Source: Pseudomonas sp. Irchel 3A7
GTDB lineage: Bacteria; Pseudomonadota; Gammaproteobacteria; Pseudomonadales; Pseudomonadaceae
Direction of reading: 5' to 3'
DNA length: 64,000 nt
Assembly: GCF_900187565.1 (NCBI RefSeq)
Contig: NZ_FYED01000021.1
Coordinates: 62,001-126,000, forward strand
A model generated the notes under the pieces. That model worked only from the letters and a program-made list of their open reading frames with translations, did not search any database and was not told where the DNA came from. Positions 1 through 8,085 of this stretch are shown here, one piece after another (the first letter of the stretch is position 1; every line of letters begins with the position of its first letter). The position numbers and the translations under genes are program-made.

Positions 1-262
1 GCACGATGTACCCCGGCAAACGAATGTTCTGGCCATCGAGGGCTTTGACCACCGGTGCGTTGGGCATGTCCTGTTTGGCCGCTGGCGCGGATTCGGCGGA
101 CAGCGTATCGCTCATCTTCGACAGATCGTGCAGCGGCGTCATGTTCGGCACTTCCGGCGGGGCGTCCGGCGGGATCATTTCCGACCAGGTGAGCTCTTTC
201 GGCTCGGCCGCCCACAGCGGCAGGGCGACCAGCATCAACAGCGCAAAAACAGCGCGGGGCAT
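1..262 (-). CDS. DUF3299 family secreted protein, 3' end outside the window
   Basis: The start codon is ATG at 262 on the minus strand and the frame stays open to the window edge, giving about 87 residues. The N-terminus is a signal peptide (MPRAVFALLMLVALPLWAAE), so the protein is exported. The mature part reads PKELTWSEMIPPD and later LDGQNIRLPGYIVP, which is the opening of the DUF3299 family. It starts 11 bases after the permease stop and is the last gene of the putative zinc cluster; the P. aeruginosa counterpart would be PA4066. The family has no established biochemical function; a periplasmic or lipoprotein-trafficking partner of the transporter is only inferred from linkage. Confidence 0.85.
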   Translation of the reverse strand, partial: MPRAVFALLMLVALPLWAAEPKELTWSEMIPPDAPPEVPNMTPLHDLSKMSDTLSAESAPAAKQDMPNAPVVKALDGQNIRLPGYIV

Positions 263-273
263 TTTCAAGGTCC

Positions 274-1539
274 TCACAAGCGGATCGACAGGCCATCGGC
301 CAAGGATTGGCGATAAGCGCGCCAGGCCGGCACGCTGCCCATCAGCAGCGCGGCGATCAGGATGCCAGCAAGCAGCGTCCATTCATATTCGCTGGGCCAT
401 GCCAGTGGCAGAAACAGGCCGTAATTGGCTTGCACGTAACCTTGGGCGGCGGCGATGCCCACATACAGCAGCGCCACGCCGGCGATCACGCCTGCCAGCG
501 CCAGGGCAAACGCTTCCAGCACCAGCAACGTCGCGACGTGCCACGGGCGCGCGCCCACCGAACGCAGAATCGCCATCTCGCGGCGGCGTTCGTTGAGGCT
601 GGTGAGAATCGCCGTGAGCATGCCGATCAGCCCGGTCAGCACCACAAACAGCGAGACCACGAACAGGGCTTTTTCCGCGGTGCTCATCAGGCTCCACAAC
701 TCTTGCAGCGCAACGCCGGGGAGGATCGCCAGCATCGGTTCGCCACGGAATTCGTTGATTTCGCGCTGCAAGGCAAAGGTCGAAATCTTGCTGTTCAGGC
801 CCAGCATGAAGGCGGTGATCGCTTGTGGCGTCAGGTCCATGTTACGCGCCTGATCGGCACTGATTCGCCCCTCGCCCCGGGCCGGCACGCCGTTGTGCCA
901 GTCGATGTGAATCGCTTCCATGCCGCCGAGGCTGATGTGCAGCGTGCGGTCCACCGGTGTGCCGGTGCGTTTGAGAATGCCGACCACGGTGAACGGCTTG
1001 TCTTCATGTTTGACCAGGCTGATCGCCGCCACGCCGTGGGCCAGCACCAGTTTGTCGCCGAGTTTGTAGTGCAGCGCATCCGCCACTTCGGCACCGAGCA
1101 CCACTTCGAACGGATCCGTGGCGAAGGCGCGGCCATCGGCCAGTTCCAGGTGTTGCTGACGGCCGTACTGATAATGCTCGAAGTAGGCCTCGGTAGTGCC
1201 CATCACCCGATAACCGCGATGGGAATCGCCAAGGGACATCGGGATCGCCCACTTTACTTTCGGGTTGTTGGCGAAGTGTTCGAAGCTGTCCCAACGGATG
1301 TTGTTGGTGGCGTTGCCGATGCGGAACACCGAATACAACAACAGGTTCACCGAGCCTGAGCGCGCGCCGACAATCAAATCGGTGCCGCTGATGGTGCTGG
1401 CGAAACTGGCCTTGGCCTCGGTGCGCACTCGCTCCACGGCCAGCAGCAGGCACACCGACAGGGCGATGGCGAACGCGGTGAGGATCGCAGTGAAGCGGCG
1501 GTTAGCCAGGCTGGTCATGGCTAGACGAAACAAATACAT
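274..1539 (-). CDS. ABC transporter permease, FtsX/MacB-LolC type
   Basis: This 421-residue protein has the four-segment layout of FtsX-like permeases: one N-terminal membrane segment (about 17-38), a large periplasmic domain, and three C-terminal segments. The cytoplasmic loop NERRREMAILRSVGARPWHV is the classic coupling-helix region that docks on the ATPase. Start ATG at 1539 was chosen because the protein then begins MYLFRLAMTSLANRR, as in the family; the longer frame would run into the ATPase gene. It lies one base downstream of the ATPase stop, so the two are translated together. MacB/LolC-type systems are mechanotransmitters rather than classical importers, so the substrate is open. The linked His-rich protein and Zur-like site suggest a role in zinc-limited cells. 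Confidence 0.9.
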   Translation of the reverse strand: MYLFRLAMTSLANRRFTAILTAFAIALSVCLLLAVERVRTEAKASFASTISGTDLIVGARSGSVNLLLYSVFRIGNATNNIRWDSFEHFANNPKVKWAIPMSLGDSHRGYRVMGTTEAYFEHYQYGRQQHLELADGRAFATDPFEVVLGAEVADALHYKLGDKLVLAHGVAAISLVKHEDKPFTVVGILKRTGTPVDRTLHISLGGMEAIHIDWHNGVPARGEGRISADQARNMDLTPQAITAFMLGLNSKISTFALQREINEFRGEPMLAILPGVALQELWSLMSTAEKALFVVSLFVVLTGLIGMLTAILTSLNERRREMAILRSVGARPWHVATLLVLEAFALALAGVIAGVALLYVGIAAAQGYVQANYGLFLPLAWPSEYEWTLLAGILIAALLMGSVPAWRAYRQSLADGLSIRL

Positions 1540-1540
1540 C

Positions 1541-2257
1541 TCAGACCTCGAAAGACGTGGCGGCGCGATTGAGTTCGGCCAGCGACAGGTGGCGATCGAA
1601 CAGCGGCGCGAGGCTCTGGTCATGACTGACAAACAACAGGCTCGACCCGGCTTCGCGGCATTCAGCGAACAGCAGGCGAATGAAGTGCTCGCGGGCGTCG
1701 TAGTCCAGGGCGGAAGTCGGTTCGTCGGCGATCACCAGTTCCGGTTGGCCGATCAAGGCGCGCGCGGCGGCGACCCGTTGTTGTTGGCCGATGGACAGCG
1801 AGTCGGCGCGGCGACTGAGGATGTGTTCATCCTTCAGGCCCAAGTGGGCGAGCAAGGTCGCTGCCGCGTTGTCGACGCTGCCATGGCGCTGTTTCGCCCG
1901 TTCGGCGCGCAGCTTCGAGAAATGGCAGGGCAGTTCGACGTTCTCGCGCACCGACAGGAATGGCAGCAGGTTGAACTGCTGGAAAATGTAGCCGGTGTGA
2001 TCGACACGGAAATGGTCGCGGGCACCGGCCGACAGTTCAGTCAGCTCCTGGCCGAGCAGGCGGATGCTGCCGCGATCAGGCTTTTGCACGCCGCCGAGCA
2101 GGCCGAGCAGGGTGGTCTTGCCGCTGCCGCTGGGGCCCTTGAGAAACAGGGTTTCCCCAGGCTCCAGGCGAAACGCCGGGATATCCAGCAGCGGCGGGTG
2201 TCCGGGCCAGCTGAAGCCCAGGTCGGACAGTTCGATGAGTGCTTGGGTCATGTGCAA
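1541..2257 (-). CDS. ABC transporter ATP-binding protein, LolD/MacB-like
   Basis: This 238-residue nucleotide-binding subunit has Walker A GPSGSGKTT (residues 41-49), the signature LSIGQQQRV, Walker B LVIADEPTSALD and the switch histidine in SHDQS. This arrangement is typical of the LolD/MacB/FtsE class. The start is ATG at 2257 (MHMTQ) or ATG at 2251 (MTQ). The gene is followed at once by the FtsX-like permease, its obvious partner, and preceded by a REPIN and the His-rich protein gene. The corresponding P. aeruginosa cluster (PA4063-PA4066) is known to respond to zinc limitation; membership here is by gene order and by a Zur-like site upstream of the cluster. Confidence 0.92.
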   Translation of the reverse strand: MHMTQALIELSDLGFSWPGHPPLLDIPAFRLEPGETLFLKGPSGSGKTTLLGLLGGVQKPDRGSIRLLGQELTELSAGARDHFRVDHTGYIFQQFNLLPFLSVRENVELPCHFSKLRAERAKQRHGSVDNAAATLLAHLGLKDEHILSRRADSLSIGQQQRVAAARALIGQPELVIADEPTSALDYDAREHFIRLLFAECREAGSSLLFVSHDQSLAPLFDRHLSLAELNRAATSFEV

Positions 2258-2279
2258 CCGGTCAGGTAATGGGTGAACC

Positions 2280-2370
2280 CTGTGGGAGCGAGCCTGCTCG
2301 CGAAGGGGGCGTCAGTCTCAACATCACAGGGACTGTCGCACCGCATTCGCGAGCAGGCTCGCTCTCACAG
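2280..2370. repeat. REPIN (two inverted REP palindromes)
   Basis: Two copies of the REP unit GTGGGAGCGAGCCTGCTCGC face each other (2281-2303 and 2346-2370) with a short spacer. The second copy has CTCTCACAG in place of CTCCCACAG. The element sits between the His-rich protein gene and the ATPase gene, inside what looks like one transcription unit, where it could form a stable mRNA hairpin and lower downstream expression. Confidence 0.9.
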
Positions 2371-2386
2371 AAAGAGCTTCGGTGAA

Positions 2387-2977
2387 TCAGAATTTGAGGG
2401 CGGCAGTCTTGGCCGTCACTTCAACCCCTTGCTGCCCGCTCGGGCCGATCAGTTGTACCTGAATTTTCTGGGTGGCCGGGAATGTGTTGAAAATATTCGC
2501 CAGGTCCAGGGTCTTCAGCGCGCCGGGCGTGGCGCAAGTGAACGTGTAGTGGGCGTGGATTTCGCTGTGGTCGTGGTGATGTTCGTCCTTGGCGTCTTCG
2601 TCGTGATTGTCATCGGCATCCGGTTTGTCACCGAACAGCGGGCTTTCCAGTTCCTGACTGGCCACCACGCAACCGGCGGCTTTCGCCAGGTTGAACAGCG
2701 GCAAAGGCTTCTCGAGTTGAGCGCGGGCTGCGGCGACCCTGGCTTTGTCAGCATCGGTAGTGGCGGCATGTTCGAAACCCACCAGGTTCATCGCCGGGCT
2801 TTGCAGTTCCAGTTCCAGGGTTTGGCCATCCAGCACCGCGTTCAAGCGACCTACGCCGTGTTCGTGGGCGCCGAGGCTACCGTGCTCATGGTCGTGATCA
2901 TGGTCATGTTCGTCAGCGGCCTGGGCAACAGCCAGTGGCAACAAGGCAAACGGCAAAGCGAGCAGCAGACGGCGCAT
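2387..2977 (-). CDS. ZrgA/DUF2796 His-rich periplasmic zinc protein
   Basis: This 196-residue protein starts with a signal peptide (MRRLLLALPFALLPLAVAQAA). It has two histidine/aspartate-rich stretches suited to metal binding, one at about residues 23-40 (DEHDHDHDHEHGSLGAHEHG) and one at about 125-145 (DDNHDEDAKDEHHHDHSEIH). This is the DUF2796/ZrgA layout; the Vibrio ZrgA family is linked to zinc uptake. Start ATG 2977 is chosen because the signal peptide begins there; the longer frame would run through the putative operator. It is the first gene of the minus-strand cluster. A Zur-box-like palindrome lies about 40-50 bases upstream, so induction under zinc starvation is expected. A periplasmic zinc carrier or buffer is likely but untested here. 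Confidence 0.9.
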   Translation of the reverse strand: MRRLLLALPFALLPLAVAQAADEHDHDHDHEHGSLGAHEHGVGRLNAVLDGQTLELELQSPAMNLVGFEHAATTDADKARVAAARAQLEKPLPLFNLAKAAGCVVASQELESPLFGDKPDADDNHDEDAKDEHHHDHSEIHAHYTFTCATPGALKTLDLANIFNTFPATQKIQVQLIGPSGQQGVEVTAKTAALKF

Positions 2978-3010
2978 GGACGGGTCTCCGACAAGTAAAA
3001 TGAAAAATAT

Positions 3011-3028
3011 GTTATGTAATCTTATAAC
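3011..3028 (-). promoter_or_regulatory. Candidate Zur operator upstream of the zinc cluster
   Basis: Positions 3016-3028 read GTAATCTTATAAC. This differs at two defined positions from the gammaproteobacterial Zur core GTTATANTATAAC. A further GTTAT half-site sits at 3011-3015. The site is embedded in AT-rich DNA just upstream of the His-rich protein start, where a repressor would block the promoter. Confidence 0.6.
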
Positions 3029-3114
3029 GTAATTTAGCAGAGTTTGACTGCCTGCTTGGCGTTGCACAAGTCCCATGGGAGCATGCAAGTGAAGAAATGT
3101 GCAGGAGCGGACTT

Positions 3115-3462
3115 ATGTTGCGAATTCGCGGAAGCATCGGCGACTGGCCGGTGGATTTGACGCTGGAGATGGATGACGCCGACTGGGCACGGCTTGGTGC
3201 GCAGTTGCAGGTGGAAAAAGCTCCGGTCAGTGCAGCGCCGGCCAAACCGTTGAATCAGGATGATGCGTTATGGCAGGTCGCCAGGGACTTGCTGCGAAAG
3301 GCGGGGCAGTTGAGCGGGCCGGATCTGTTGGAGCAGTTGGAGGGTTTGACCGGCAGTGCGGCGTCGGGCAAGCGTCTGTTGGTGCGGTTGCGCCATAGCC
3401 CGGACGTGAAGGTGGAGAGCGGTGCCGATACACCGCTCTACCGGTGGATCGAGGCGACTTAG
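3115..3462 (+). CDS. Conserved small cytoplasmic protein of unknown function
   Basis: This 115-residue protein has no signal peptide or membrane segment. The start ATG at 3115 is set by a good ribosome-binding site (AGGAG at 3103-3107) seven bases before it; an in-frame ATG at 3097 lacks one. The sequence begins MLRIRGSIGDWPVDLTLEMD. It ends with a region rich in Leu, Gly and Arg (about 55-95) that could be a small helical domain. The stop overlaps the stop of the convergent ybbN gene by four bases. I do not recognise a family with a known function. It is divergent from the zinc cluster but has its own ribosome-binding site, so shared regulation is not implied. Confidence 0.75.
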   Translation: MLRIRGSIGDWPVDLTLEMDDADWARLGAQLQVEKAPVSAAPAKPLNQDDALWQVARDLLRKAGQLSGPDLLEQLEGLTGSAASGKRLLVRLRHSPDVKVESGADTPLYRWIEAT

Positions 3463-4331
3463 TACAACGCAGCAAACAACTTGCGACGGTACGTGGTCAC
3501 CAGCGGGTGATCGTTGCCCAGCAGTTCGAACACCTGCAGCAAGGTCTTGTGCGGCAAGCCTTCGCTGTAGCTGCGGTTGCGGATGAACAGCTTGAGCAAG
3601 CCATCCAGCGCCGCGTCGTACTGCTGGCGGGCCAGTTGCTGAATTGCAAGCTGATAGACCGCTTCATCGTCCTGCGGGTTTTTCGCCAGCCTGGCTTTCA
3701 GGTCGGCGGTATCCGGCAGGTCCTTGGCCTGGCCGAGGAACTTGATCTGCGCCTTGGCGCCGGCCAGGGCAGCCTTGTGTTCATCGCTCTTGACTGCGTC
3801 GAGTACGGCTTGCGCTTCACCCAGTTCACCGCGCTCGGTGAGGCAGCGGGCATACAGGATCAGTGCCTTGGCATTGGTGTTGTCTTCGCCCAACAGCACC
3901 TTGAGGATGGCTTCGGCGTCGGCAAAACGGCTGTCGTCGAACAGCGCCTGGGCCTGGTCGAACGGATCGGCAGCGGCGGGTGGCGGCATCTTCACATGAG
4001 GTTCGAGCAGGGTACGAACAGCCGACTCCGGCTGTGCTCCGGCAAAACCATCGACGGGTTGGCCATCCTTGAACAGCACCACGGTCGGCAGGCTGCGGAT
4101 ACCGAAACGAGCGACGATGTCTTGCTCGATGTCGCAGTTGACCTTGGCCAGCAGCAATTCACCCTGATAGCTCTCGGCGATGGTTTCGAGCATCGGCATC
4201 AGCACTTTGCACGGCGCACACCATTCGGCCCAGAAATCCACCAGCACCGGTTTGTGGAAAGAGTTCTCGATCACCGACTGGTCGAAATCGGCGGTCGTGG
4301 CGTCGAAGATGTACGGCGTTTGCTGACTCAT
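3459..4331 (-). CDS. ybbN: Thioredoxin-TPR co-chaperone YbbN (CnoX)
   Basis: This 290-residue protein has an N-terminal thioredoxin domain with WCAPC (Cys38, Cys41) and the cis-proline loop SLPTVVLF, followed by TPR-like helices from about residue 120 to the end. This is the YbbN/CnoX architecture, a holdase that protects proteins during oxidative chlorine stress and hands them to DnaK and GroEL. E. coli CnoX lacks the CxxC pair, but this protein has it, so it may also act as an oxidoreductase. The ATG at 4331 begins MSQQTPYIFDATTADF, the expected thioredoxin start; upstream in-frame codons run into a REPIN. It is monocistronic and convergent with the small gene at 3115-3462. Confidence 0.95.
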   Translation of the reverse strand: MSQQTPYIFDATTADFDQSVIENSFHKPVLVDFWAEWCAPCKVLMPMLETIAESYQGELLLAKVNCDIEQDIVARFGIRSLPTVVLFKDGQPVDGFAGAQPESAVRTLLEPHVKMPPPAAADPFDQAQALFDDSRFADAEAILKVLLGEDNTNAKALILYARCLTERGELGEAQAVLDAVKSDEHKAALAGAKAQIKFLGQAKDLPDTADLKARLAKNPQDDEAVYQLAIQQLARQQYDAALDGLLKLFIRNRSYSEGLPHKTLLQVFELLGNDHPLVTTYRRKLFAALY

Positions 4332-4430
4332 GAGGGATCTCTTGGAAGCGTGAATGGAGCAACTATACGGCTTGGTGGGGGTGGCCGGAAGCGGGGTAGT
4401 CTTTGAGAGGTGTATTGCCTGACAGGGCGC

Positions 4431-4507
4431 TTTCGCGAGCAGGCTCGCTCCCACAGTGGTTTTGCGGCGTTCACAAACTCCCTGTGGGAGCGAGCCTGCT
4501 CGCGAAG
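4431..4507. repeat. REPIN (two inverted REP palindromes)
   Basis: A reverse-oriented REP (4431-4456, TTTCGCGAGCAGGCTCGCTC) and a forward one (4483-4507) flank a 26-base spacer. The element lies between ybbN and the methyltransferase gene and ends eight bases from the methyltransferase stop, so it may stabilise that transcript's 3' end. Confidence 0.9.
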
Positions 4508-4514
4508 CTTTTAA

Positions 4515-5168
4515 CTAGCGCCGCGCGTGGTACAGGCTCACATGGCGAAACTCTTCGGGCTCACACAGATCCGGCAAGGTCATGGCTTCGAGCATTTCGA
4601 TACGCCGATACAACGGATGCCGGAAATCCCGCACCCGCGAATCCGCCACCAGGGCTTCTCGCCCGCGACTGAGAAACTCATCGAGTAGCGGCAGATTCGC
4701 CCGGTCGTACAACACATCCGCCACCAGGATCAGATCAAAGCGATCGGCCTCGGCGAAGAAATCCGTCGAGTAAGTGAGCTGTACGTCATTGAGCTGGGCA
4801 TTCGCCCGACAGGCCGCAATCGCCAGTGGATCGAGGTCGCAGGCCACCACTTCCAGCGCCCCGGCCTTCACCGCGGCAATTCCCGCCACGCCGGAGCCGG
4901 CACCAAAATCCAGCACCCGTTTGCCTTTGACCCATTCGGGGAATTGCGCGAGGTAGCGAGCCACGGCCAGGCCGCTGGCCCAGCAGAAACTCCAGTAGGG
5001 CGGCTCATGCAGAATGCGTCGGGTCTCTTCCGGACTGAAGGCGCGGTCCATGTTGTCGCCGTCGATCAGCCACAGCTTCAGTTCGGTTTCCGGCAAGTCA
5101 CAGGCGACCAGGCGTGCATCGCCAAGCAGTTCACCCAATGCCTGTTGCAGGTCAAGCGGTGCATTCAT
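4515..5168 (-). CDS. Class I SAM-dependent methyltransferase (COG3897-like)
   Basis: This 217-residue protein has the Rossmann methyltransferase motif I VLDFGAGSGVAGIAAVKAG, the acidic motif II VACDLDPLA, and a later LILVADVLYDRANLPLL segment. The arrangement matches the nicotinamide N-methylase/lysine methyltransferase-like group, whose bacterial members probably methylate proteins. The substrate cannot be read from the sequence. The start ATG at 5168 overlaps the stop of the upstream lipoprotein gene by four bases, so the two are translationally coupled. There is no signal peptide, so it acts in the cytoplasm even though its partner is exported. Confidence 0.85.
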   Translation of the reverse strand: MNAPLDLQQALGELLGDARLVACDLPETELKLWLIDGDNMDRAFSPEETRRILHEPPYWSFCWASGLAVARYLAQFPEWVKGKRVLDFGAGSGVAGIAAVKAGALEVVACDLDPLAIAACRANAQLNDVQLTYSTDFFAEADRFDLILVADVLYDRANLPLLDEFLSRGREALVADSRVRDFRHPLYRRIEMLEAMTLPDLCEPEEFRHVSLYHARR

Positions 5169-5629
5169 GGTGCTTTGACGAATTGCAGTTGGCCCAGCAC
5201 CTGGGTGGTGGGTTGCGTGATCCGTTGCGACGGCAGGTGCAGGATCAATTGCCCGGACTGACTGGCGCGGCCCCGCAGTTCAACCCGTGCACCGACCGGA
5301 AAGGCATCCGGGTTGAAGCGCAGGTGAAACGGCAGCACCTGGTTGGTGCCGATCAGGCTTGAACTGGCGAGCAATTGTTGCGGGCGGTCTTTTTCGTCGA
5401 TGACCAGCAACGCCAGTTCGACTTCGGCGCCGGCTGGTACACCTTGCAAGGTGCCGCTCAATTCGCGCTGATACGCTGGCAGCGGGCCGAGCGGGACCGA
5501 TTCCCTGGCTTTCTTCTGTGCCTGTTCCGGCGCGGGGCCGGGTGTCGGCGGCTGGGGCTTGGGCGCATCGCTGCTGCAGGCCACCAACAGGCTGAAAAGA
5601 CTGAGTAAAACGAGCGGTCTCAGGGACAT
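5165..5629 (-). CDS. YbaY-family lipoprotein
   Basis: This 154-residue protein starts with a lipoprotein signal ending LLVACSSDAPKPQPP, so Cys17 or so would be lipidated and the protein anchored in the envelope. A Pro-rich linker (about 20-45) precedes a beta-rich domain with ELSGTLQGVPAGAEVELALLVID, the YbaY/glycan-binding-like fold. The ATG at 5629 is chosen because the signal peptide begins there. It overlaps the methyltransferase gene by four bases and is divergent from nrdR. The cellular role of YbaY proteins is not established. Confidence 0.85.
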   Translation of the reverse strand: MSLRPLVLLSLFSLLVACSSDAPKPQPPTPGPAPEQAQKKARESVPLGPLPAYQRELSGTLQGVPAGAEVELALLVIDEKDRPQQLLASSSLIGTNQVLPFHLRFNPDAFPVGARVELRGRASQSGQLILHLPSQRITQPTTQVLGQLQFVKAP

Positions 5630-5746
5630 TTGTGGCTCCAGCAGGTGTAGTCCATATATAACCAGTCTGTATACCGCAAACCCTATGGCTTGTCTTGCCA
5701 CGGGGATGCGCTACCATGGCCCTCCCTTTTTTTGTTGCCTGCCACC

Positions 5747-6211
5747 ATGCACTGTCCCTTCTGCGGTGCCAACGACACCAAGGTCATCGACTCGCGTCTG
5801 GTCGCCGAGGGCGAACAGGTGCGCCGCCGGCGTGAATGCCTGGCCTGCGGCGAACGTTTCACGACGTTCGAAACCGCTGAACTGGTGTTGCCGCGCCTGA
5901 TCAAAACCGACGGCAGTCGCCAGCCGTTCGACGAAGAAAAACTCCGCGCCGGCATGCAGCGTGCGCTGGAGAAGCGCCCGGTGAGTGTCGAGCGCCTCGA
6001 ATCGTCGCTGGTGCACATCAAACACAAACTGCGCGCCACCGGCGAGCGCGAGGTCAAATCCCTCGTGGTCGGTGAGCTGGTGATGGCCGAGCTGCAAAAA
6101 CTCGACGAAGTCGCCTATATCCGCTTCGCTTCGGTGTATCGCCGTTTCCAGGACCTCAACGAGTTCCGCGAAGAGATCGATCGCCTGGCCCGTGAACCGG
6201 TGAAAGAATGA
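5747..6211 (+). CDS. nrdR: Transcriptional repressor NrdR
   Basis: This 154-residue protein begins MHCPFCGANDTKVIDSR and continues with CLACGERFTTFE, the four-cysteine zinc ribbon of NrdR. An ATP-cone domain follows (VLPRLIKTDGSRQPFDEEKL). NrdR senses dATP/ATP and represses ribonucleotide reductase genes by binding NrdR boxes. Length and sequence are standard. The start ATG at 5747 gives the canonical MHCPFC N-terminus. Its stop overlaps the ribD start by four bases (ATGA), the usual nrdR-rib linkage in gammaproteobacteria. Confidence 0.98.
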   Translation: MHCPFCGANDTKVIDSRLVAEGEQVRRRRECLACGERFTTFETAELVLPRLIKTDGSRQPFDEEKLRAGMQRALEKRPVSVERLESSLVHIKHKLRATGEREVKSLVVGELVMAELQKLDEVAYIRFASVYRRFQDLNEFREEIDRLAREPVKE

Positions 6212-7341
6212 CCACGCCCGCCGAACAGGCCATCCTCGACGCCCACTACATGGCCCGCGCGCTGGAACTGGCACGCAAAGGTCATTACACGACGCACCCC
6301 AACCCGCGGGTCGGTTGCGTGGTCGTGCGCGACGGGCAAATCGTCGGCGAAGGCTGGCACGAGCGCGCCGGCGAACCCCACGCCGAAGTCCATGCGTTGC
6401 GCGCCGCCGGTGAACGGGCCCGGGGCGCTACGGCTTACGTGACCCTCGAACCTTGCAGCCACCACGGTCGCACGCCGCCTTGCGCCGATGCCCTGGTGAA
6501 TGCCGGGGTAGCGCGGGTCGTGGCAGCGATGCAGGACCCGAACCCGGAAGTCGCCGGTCGTGGCCTGCTACGCCTGGAGCAGGCCGGCATCGCCACTGAA
6601 AGCGGTGTGCTGGAAGGCGAGGCGCGCAAGCTCAATCCGGGTTTTCTCAAGCGCATGGAGCACGGCTTGCCGTTCGTACGGGTCAAGCTGGCCATGAGCC
6701 TGGACGGTCGCACGGCGATGGAAAGTGGCGAGAGCCAATGGATTACCGGCCCGGCGGCGCGTTCGGCGGTTCAGCGCTTGCGCGCCCAGGCCAGCGTGGT
6801 GCTGACCGGCGCCGATACGGTGCTGGCAGACAATGCCCGCTTGACGGTGCGCGCCGATGAGCTGGGGCTGGATGCCGGACAAACCGCACTGGCCATGAGC
6901 CGACCGCCGCTGCGGGTACTGGTCGACGGTCGCCTGCGCGTGCCGCTGGATGCGCCGTTCTTCAAGGCCGGCCCGGCGTTGGTCGCCACCTGCGTGGCGG
7001 TGGAAGAGCAATACGCCAACGGCCCGGAATGCCTGATCGTGCCCGGCTACGATGGTCAGGTCGATCTGCGCCAGTTGCTGGTCGAGCTTGCCCAACGTGG
7101 CGTCAACGAGGTGTTGGTCGAGGCCGGTCCACGGCTGGCCGGTGCTTTCGCTCAACTCGGTTTGGTGGATGAGTTCCAGATTTTCATTGCCGGCAAGTTT
7201 TTGGGCTCTTCGGCACGGCCGCTGCTGGATTGGCCGCTCGCGCAAATGAAGGATGCACCCGAGCTTAAAATCACCGAAATTCGCGCGGTGGGCGATGACT
7301 GGCGAGTCACCGCCATTCCTTCGCCAGCGGCGAGCGTATAA
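6208..7341 (+). CDS. ribD: Bifunctional riboflavin deaminase/reductase RibD
   Basis: RibD (377 residues) carries out the second and third steps of riboflavin synthesis, deaminating then reducing the pyrimidine intermediate from GTP. The N-terminal deaminase domain has the zinc motifs HAEVHAL (around residue 56) and PCSHHGRTPPC (around 81-91). The C-terminal NADPH-dependent reductase domain starts near residue 150 (FVRVKLAMSLDGRTAM). It overlaps nrdR by four bases and is followed 47 bases later by ribE. Confidence 0.98.
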   Translation: MTTPAEQAILDAHYMARALELARKGHYTTHPNPRVGCVVVRDGQIVGEGWHERAGEPHAEVHALRAAGERARGATAYVTLEPCSHHGRTPPCADALVNAGVARVVAAMQDPNPEVAGRGLLRLEQAGIATESGVLEGEARKLNPGFLKRMEHGLPFVRVKLAMSLDGRTAMESGESQWITGPAARSAVQRLRAQASVVLTGADTVLADNARLTVRADELGLDAGQTALAMSRPPLRVLVDGRLRVPLDAPFFKAGPALVATCVAVEEQYANGPECLIVPGYDGQVDLRQLLVELAQRGVNEVLVEAGPRLAGAFAQLGLVDEFQIFIAGKFLGSSARPLLDWPLAQMKDAPELKITEIRAVGDDWRVTAIPSPAASV

Positions 7342-7370
7342 TTCCCGGCCATCGCTATAGCGCTGGCTCT

Positions 7371-7385
7371 GTTCTCGAGGAGAAC
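7371..7385 (+). promoter_or_regulatory. Small hairpin over the ribE ribosome-binding site
   Basis: GTTCTC (7371-7376) and GAGAAC (7380-7385) are perfect inverted repeats separated by GAG. The GAGGAG ribosome-binding site of ribE falls in the loop and 3' arm, so the stem could limit translation initiation. It is short and may not be stable in vivo. Confidence 0.35.
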
Positions 7386-7388
7386 CCC

Positions 7389-8054
7389 ATGTTCACCGGC
7401 ATCATCGAATCCATCGGCAGTATTCGTGCATTGACCCCAAAAGGCGGAGATGTGCGGGTCCATGTAGAAACCGGCAAGCTCGACTTGAGCGACGTCAAAC
7501 TGGGCGACAGCATCGCGGTCAACGGCGTGTGCCTGACGGCAGTTGAATTGCCGGGCAACGGCTTCGCGGCGGACGTCAGTCGCGAAACCCTCGACTGCAC
7601 CGCCATGAACGACCTGAAAAGCGGCAGCCCGGTCAACCTGGAAAAAGCCCTGACCCCGACTACACGCCTGGGTGGGCATCTGGTCAGCGGCCACGTCGAT
7701 GGCGTGGGTGAAGTGGTTGCCCGTACCGAAAACGCGCGCGCCGTGGAATTCCGCATCCGCGCGCCCAAAGAACTGGCCAAGTACATCGCCCATAAAGGTT
7801 CGATCACCGTCGACGGCACCAGCCTGACCGTGAACGCGGTCGATGGCGCCGAGTTCCTGCTGACCATCATTCCGCACACCCTGAGCGAAACCATCATGGC
7901 GTCCTACCAACCAGGTCGCCGGGTCAATCTGGAAGTCGACTTGCTGGCCCGCTACCTGGAGCGCCTGTTGCTGGGCGACAAGGCCGCAGAGCCAACTGCC
8001 GGCAGCACCATTACTGAAAGCTTTCTGGCCGCCAACGGCTATCTCAAATCCTGA
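7389..8054 (+). CDS. ribE: Riboflavin synthase, alpha subunit
   Basis: This 221-residue protein begins MFTGIIESIGSIRAL, the diagnostic start of riboflavin synthase, and has two tandem lumazine-binding barrels (about 1-97 and 98-195), the second starting GGHLVSGHVDGVG. It converts two molecules of 6,7-dimethyl-8-ribityllumazine into riboflavin and a pyrimidine that is recycled. It lies between ribD and ribBA, all on the same strand and probably in one transcript. Confidence 0.98.
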   Translation: MFTGIIESIGSIRALTPKGGDVRVHVETGKLDLSDVKLGDSIAVNGVCLTAVELPGNGFAADVSRETLDCTAMNDLKSGSPVNLEKALTPTTRLGGHLVSGHVDGVGEVVARTENARAVEFRIRAPKELAKYIAHKGSITVDGTSLTVNAVDGAEFLLTIIPHTLSETIMASYQPGRRVNLEVDLLARYLERLLLGDKAAEPTAGSTITESFLAANGYLKS

Positions 8055-8085
8055 AGCTCAAATTTCGAAAAAAAGGGGGTGCCTT

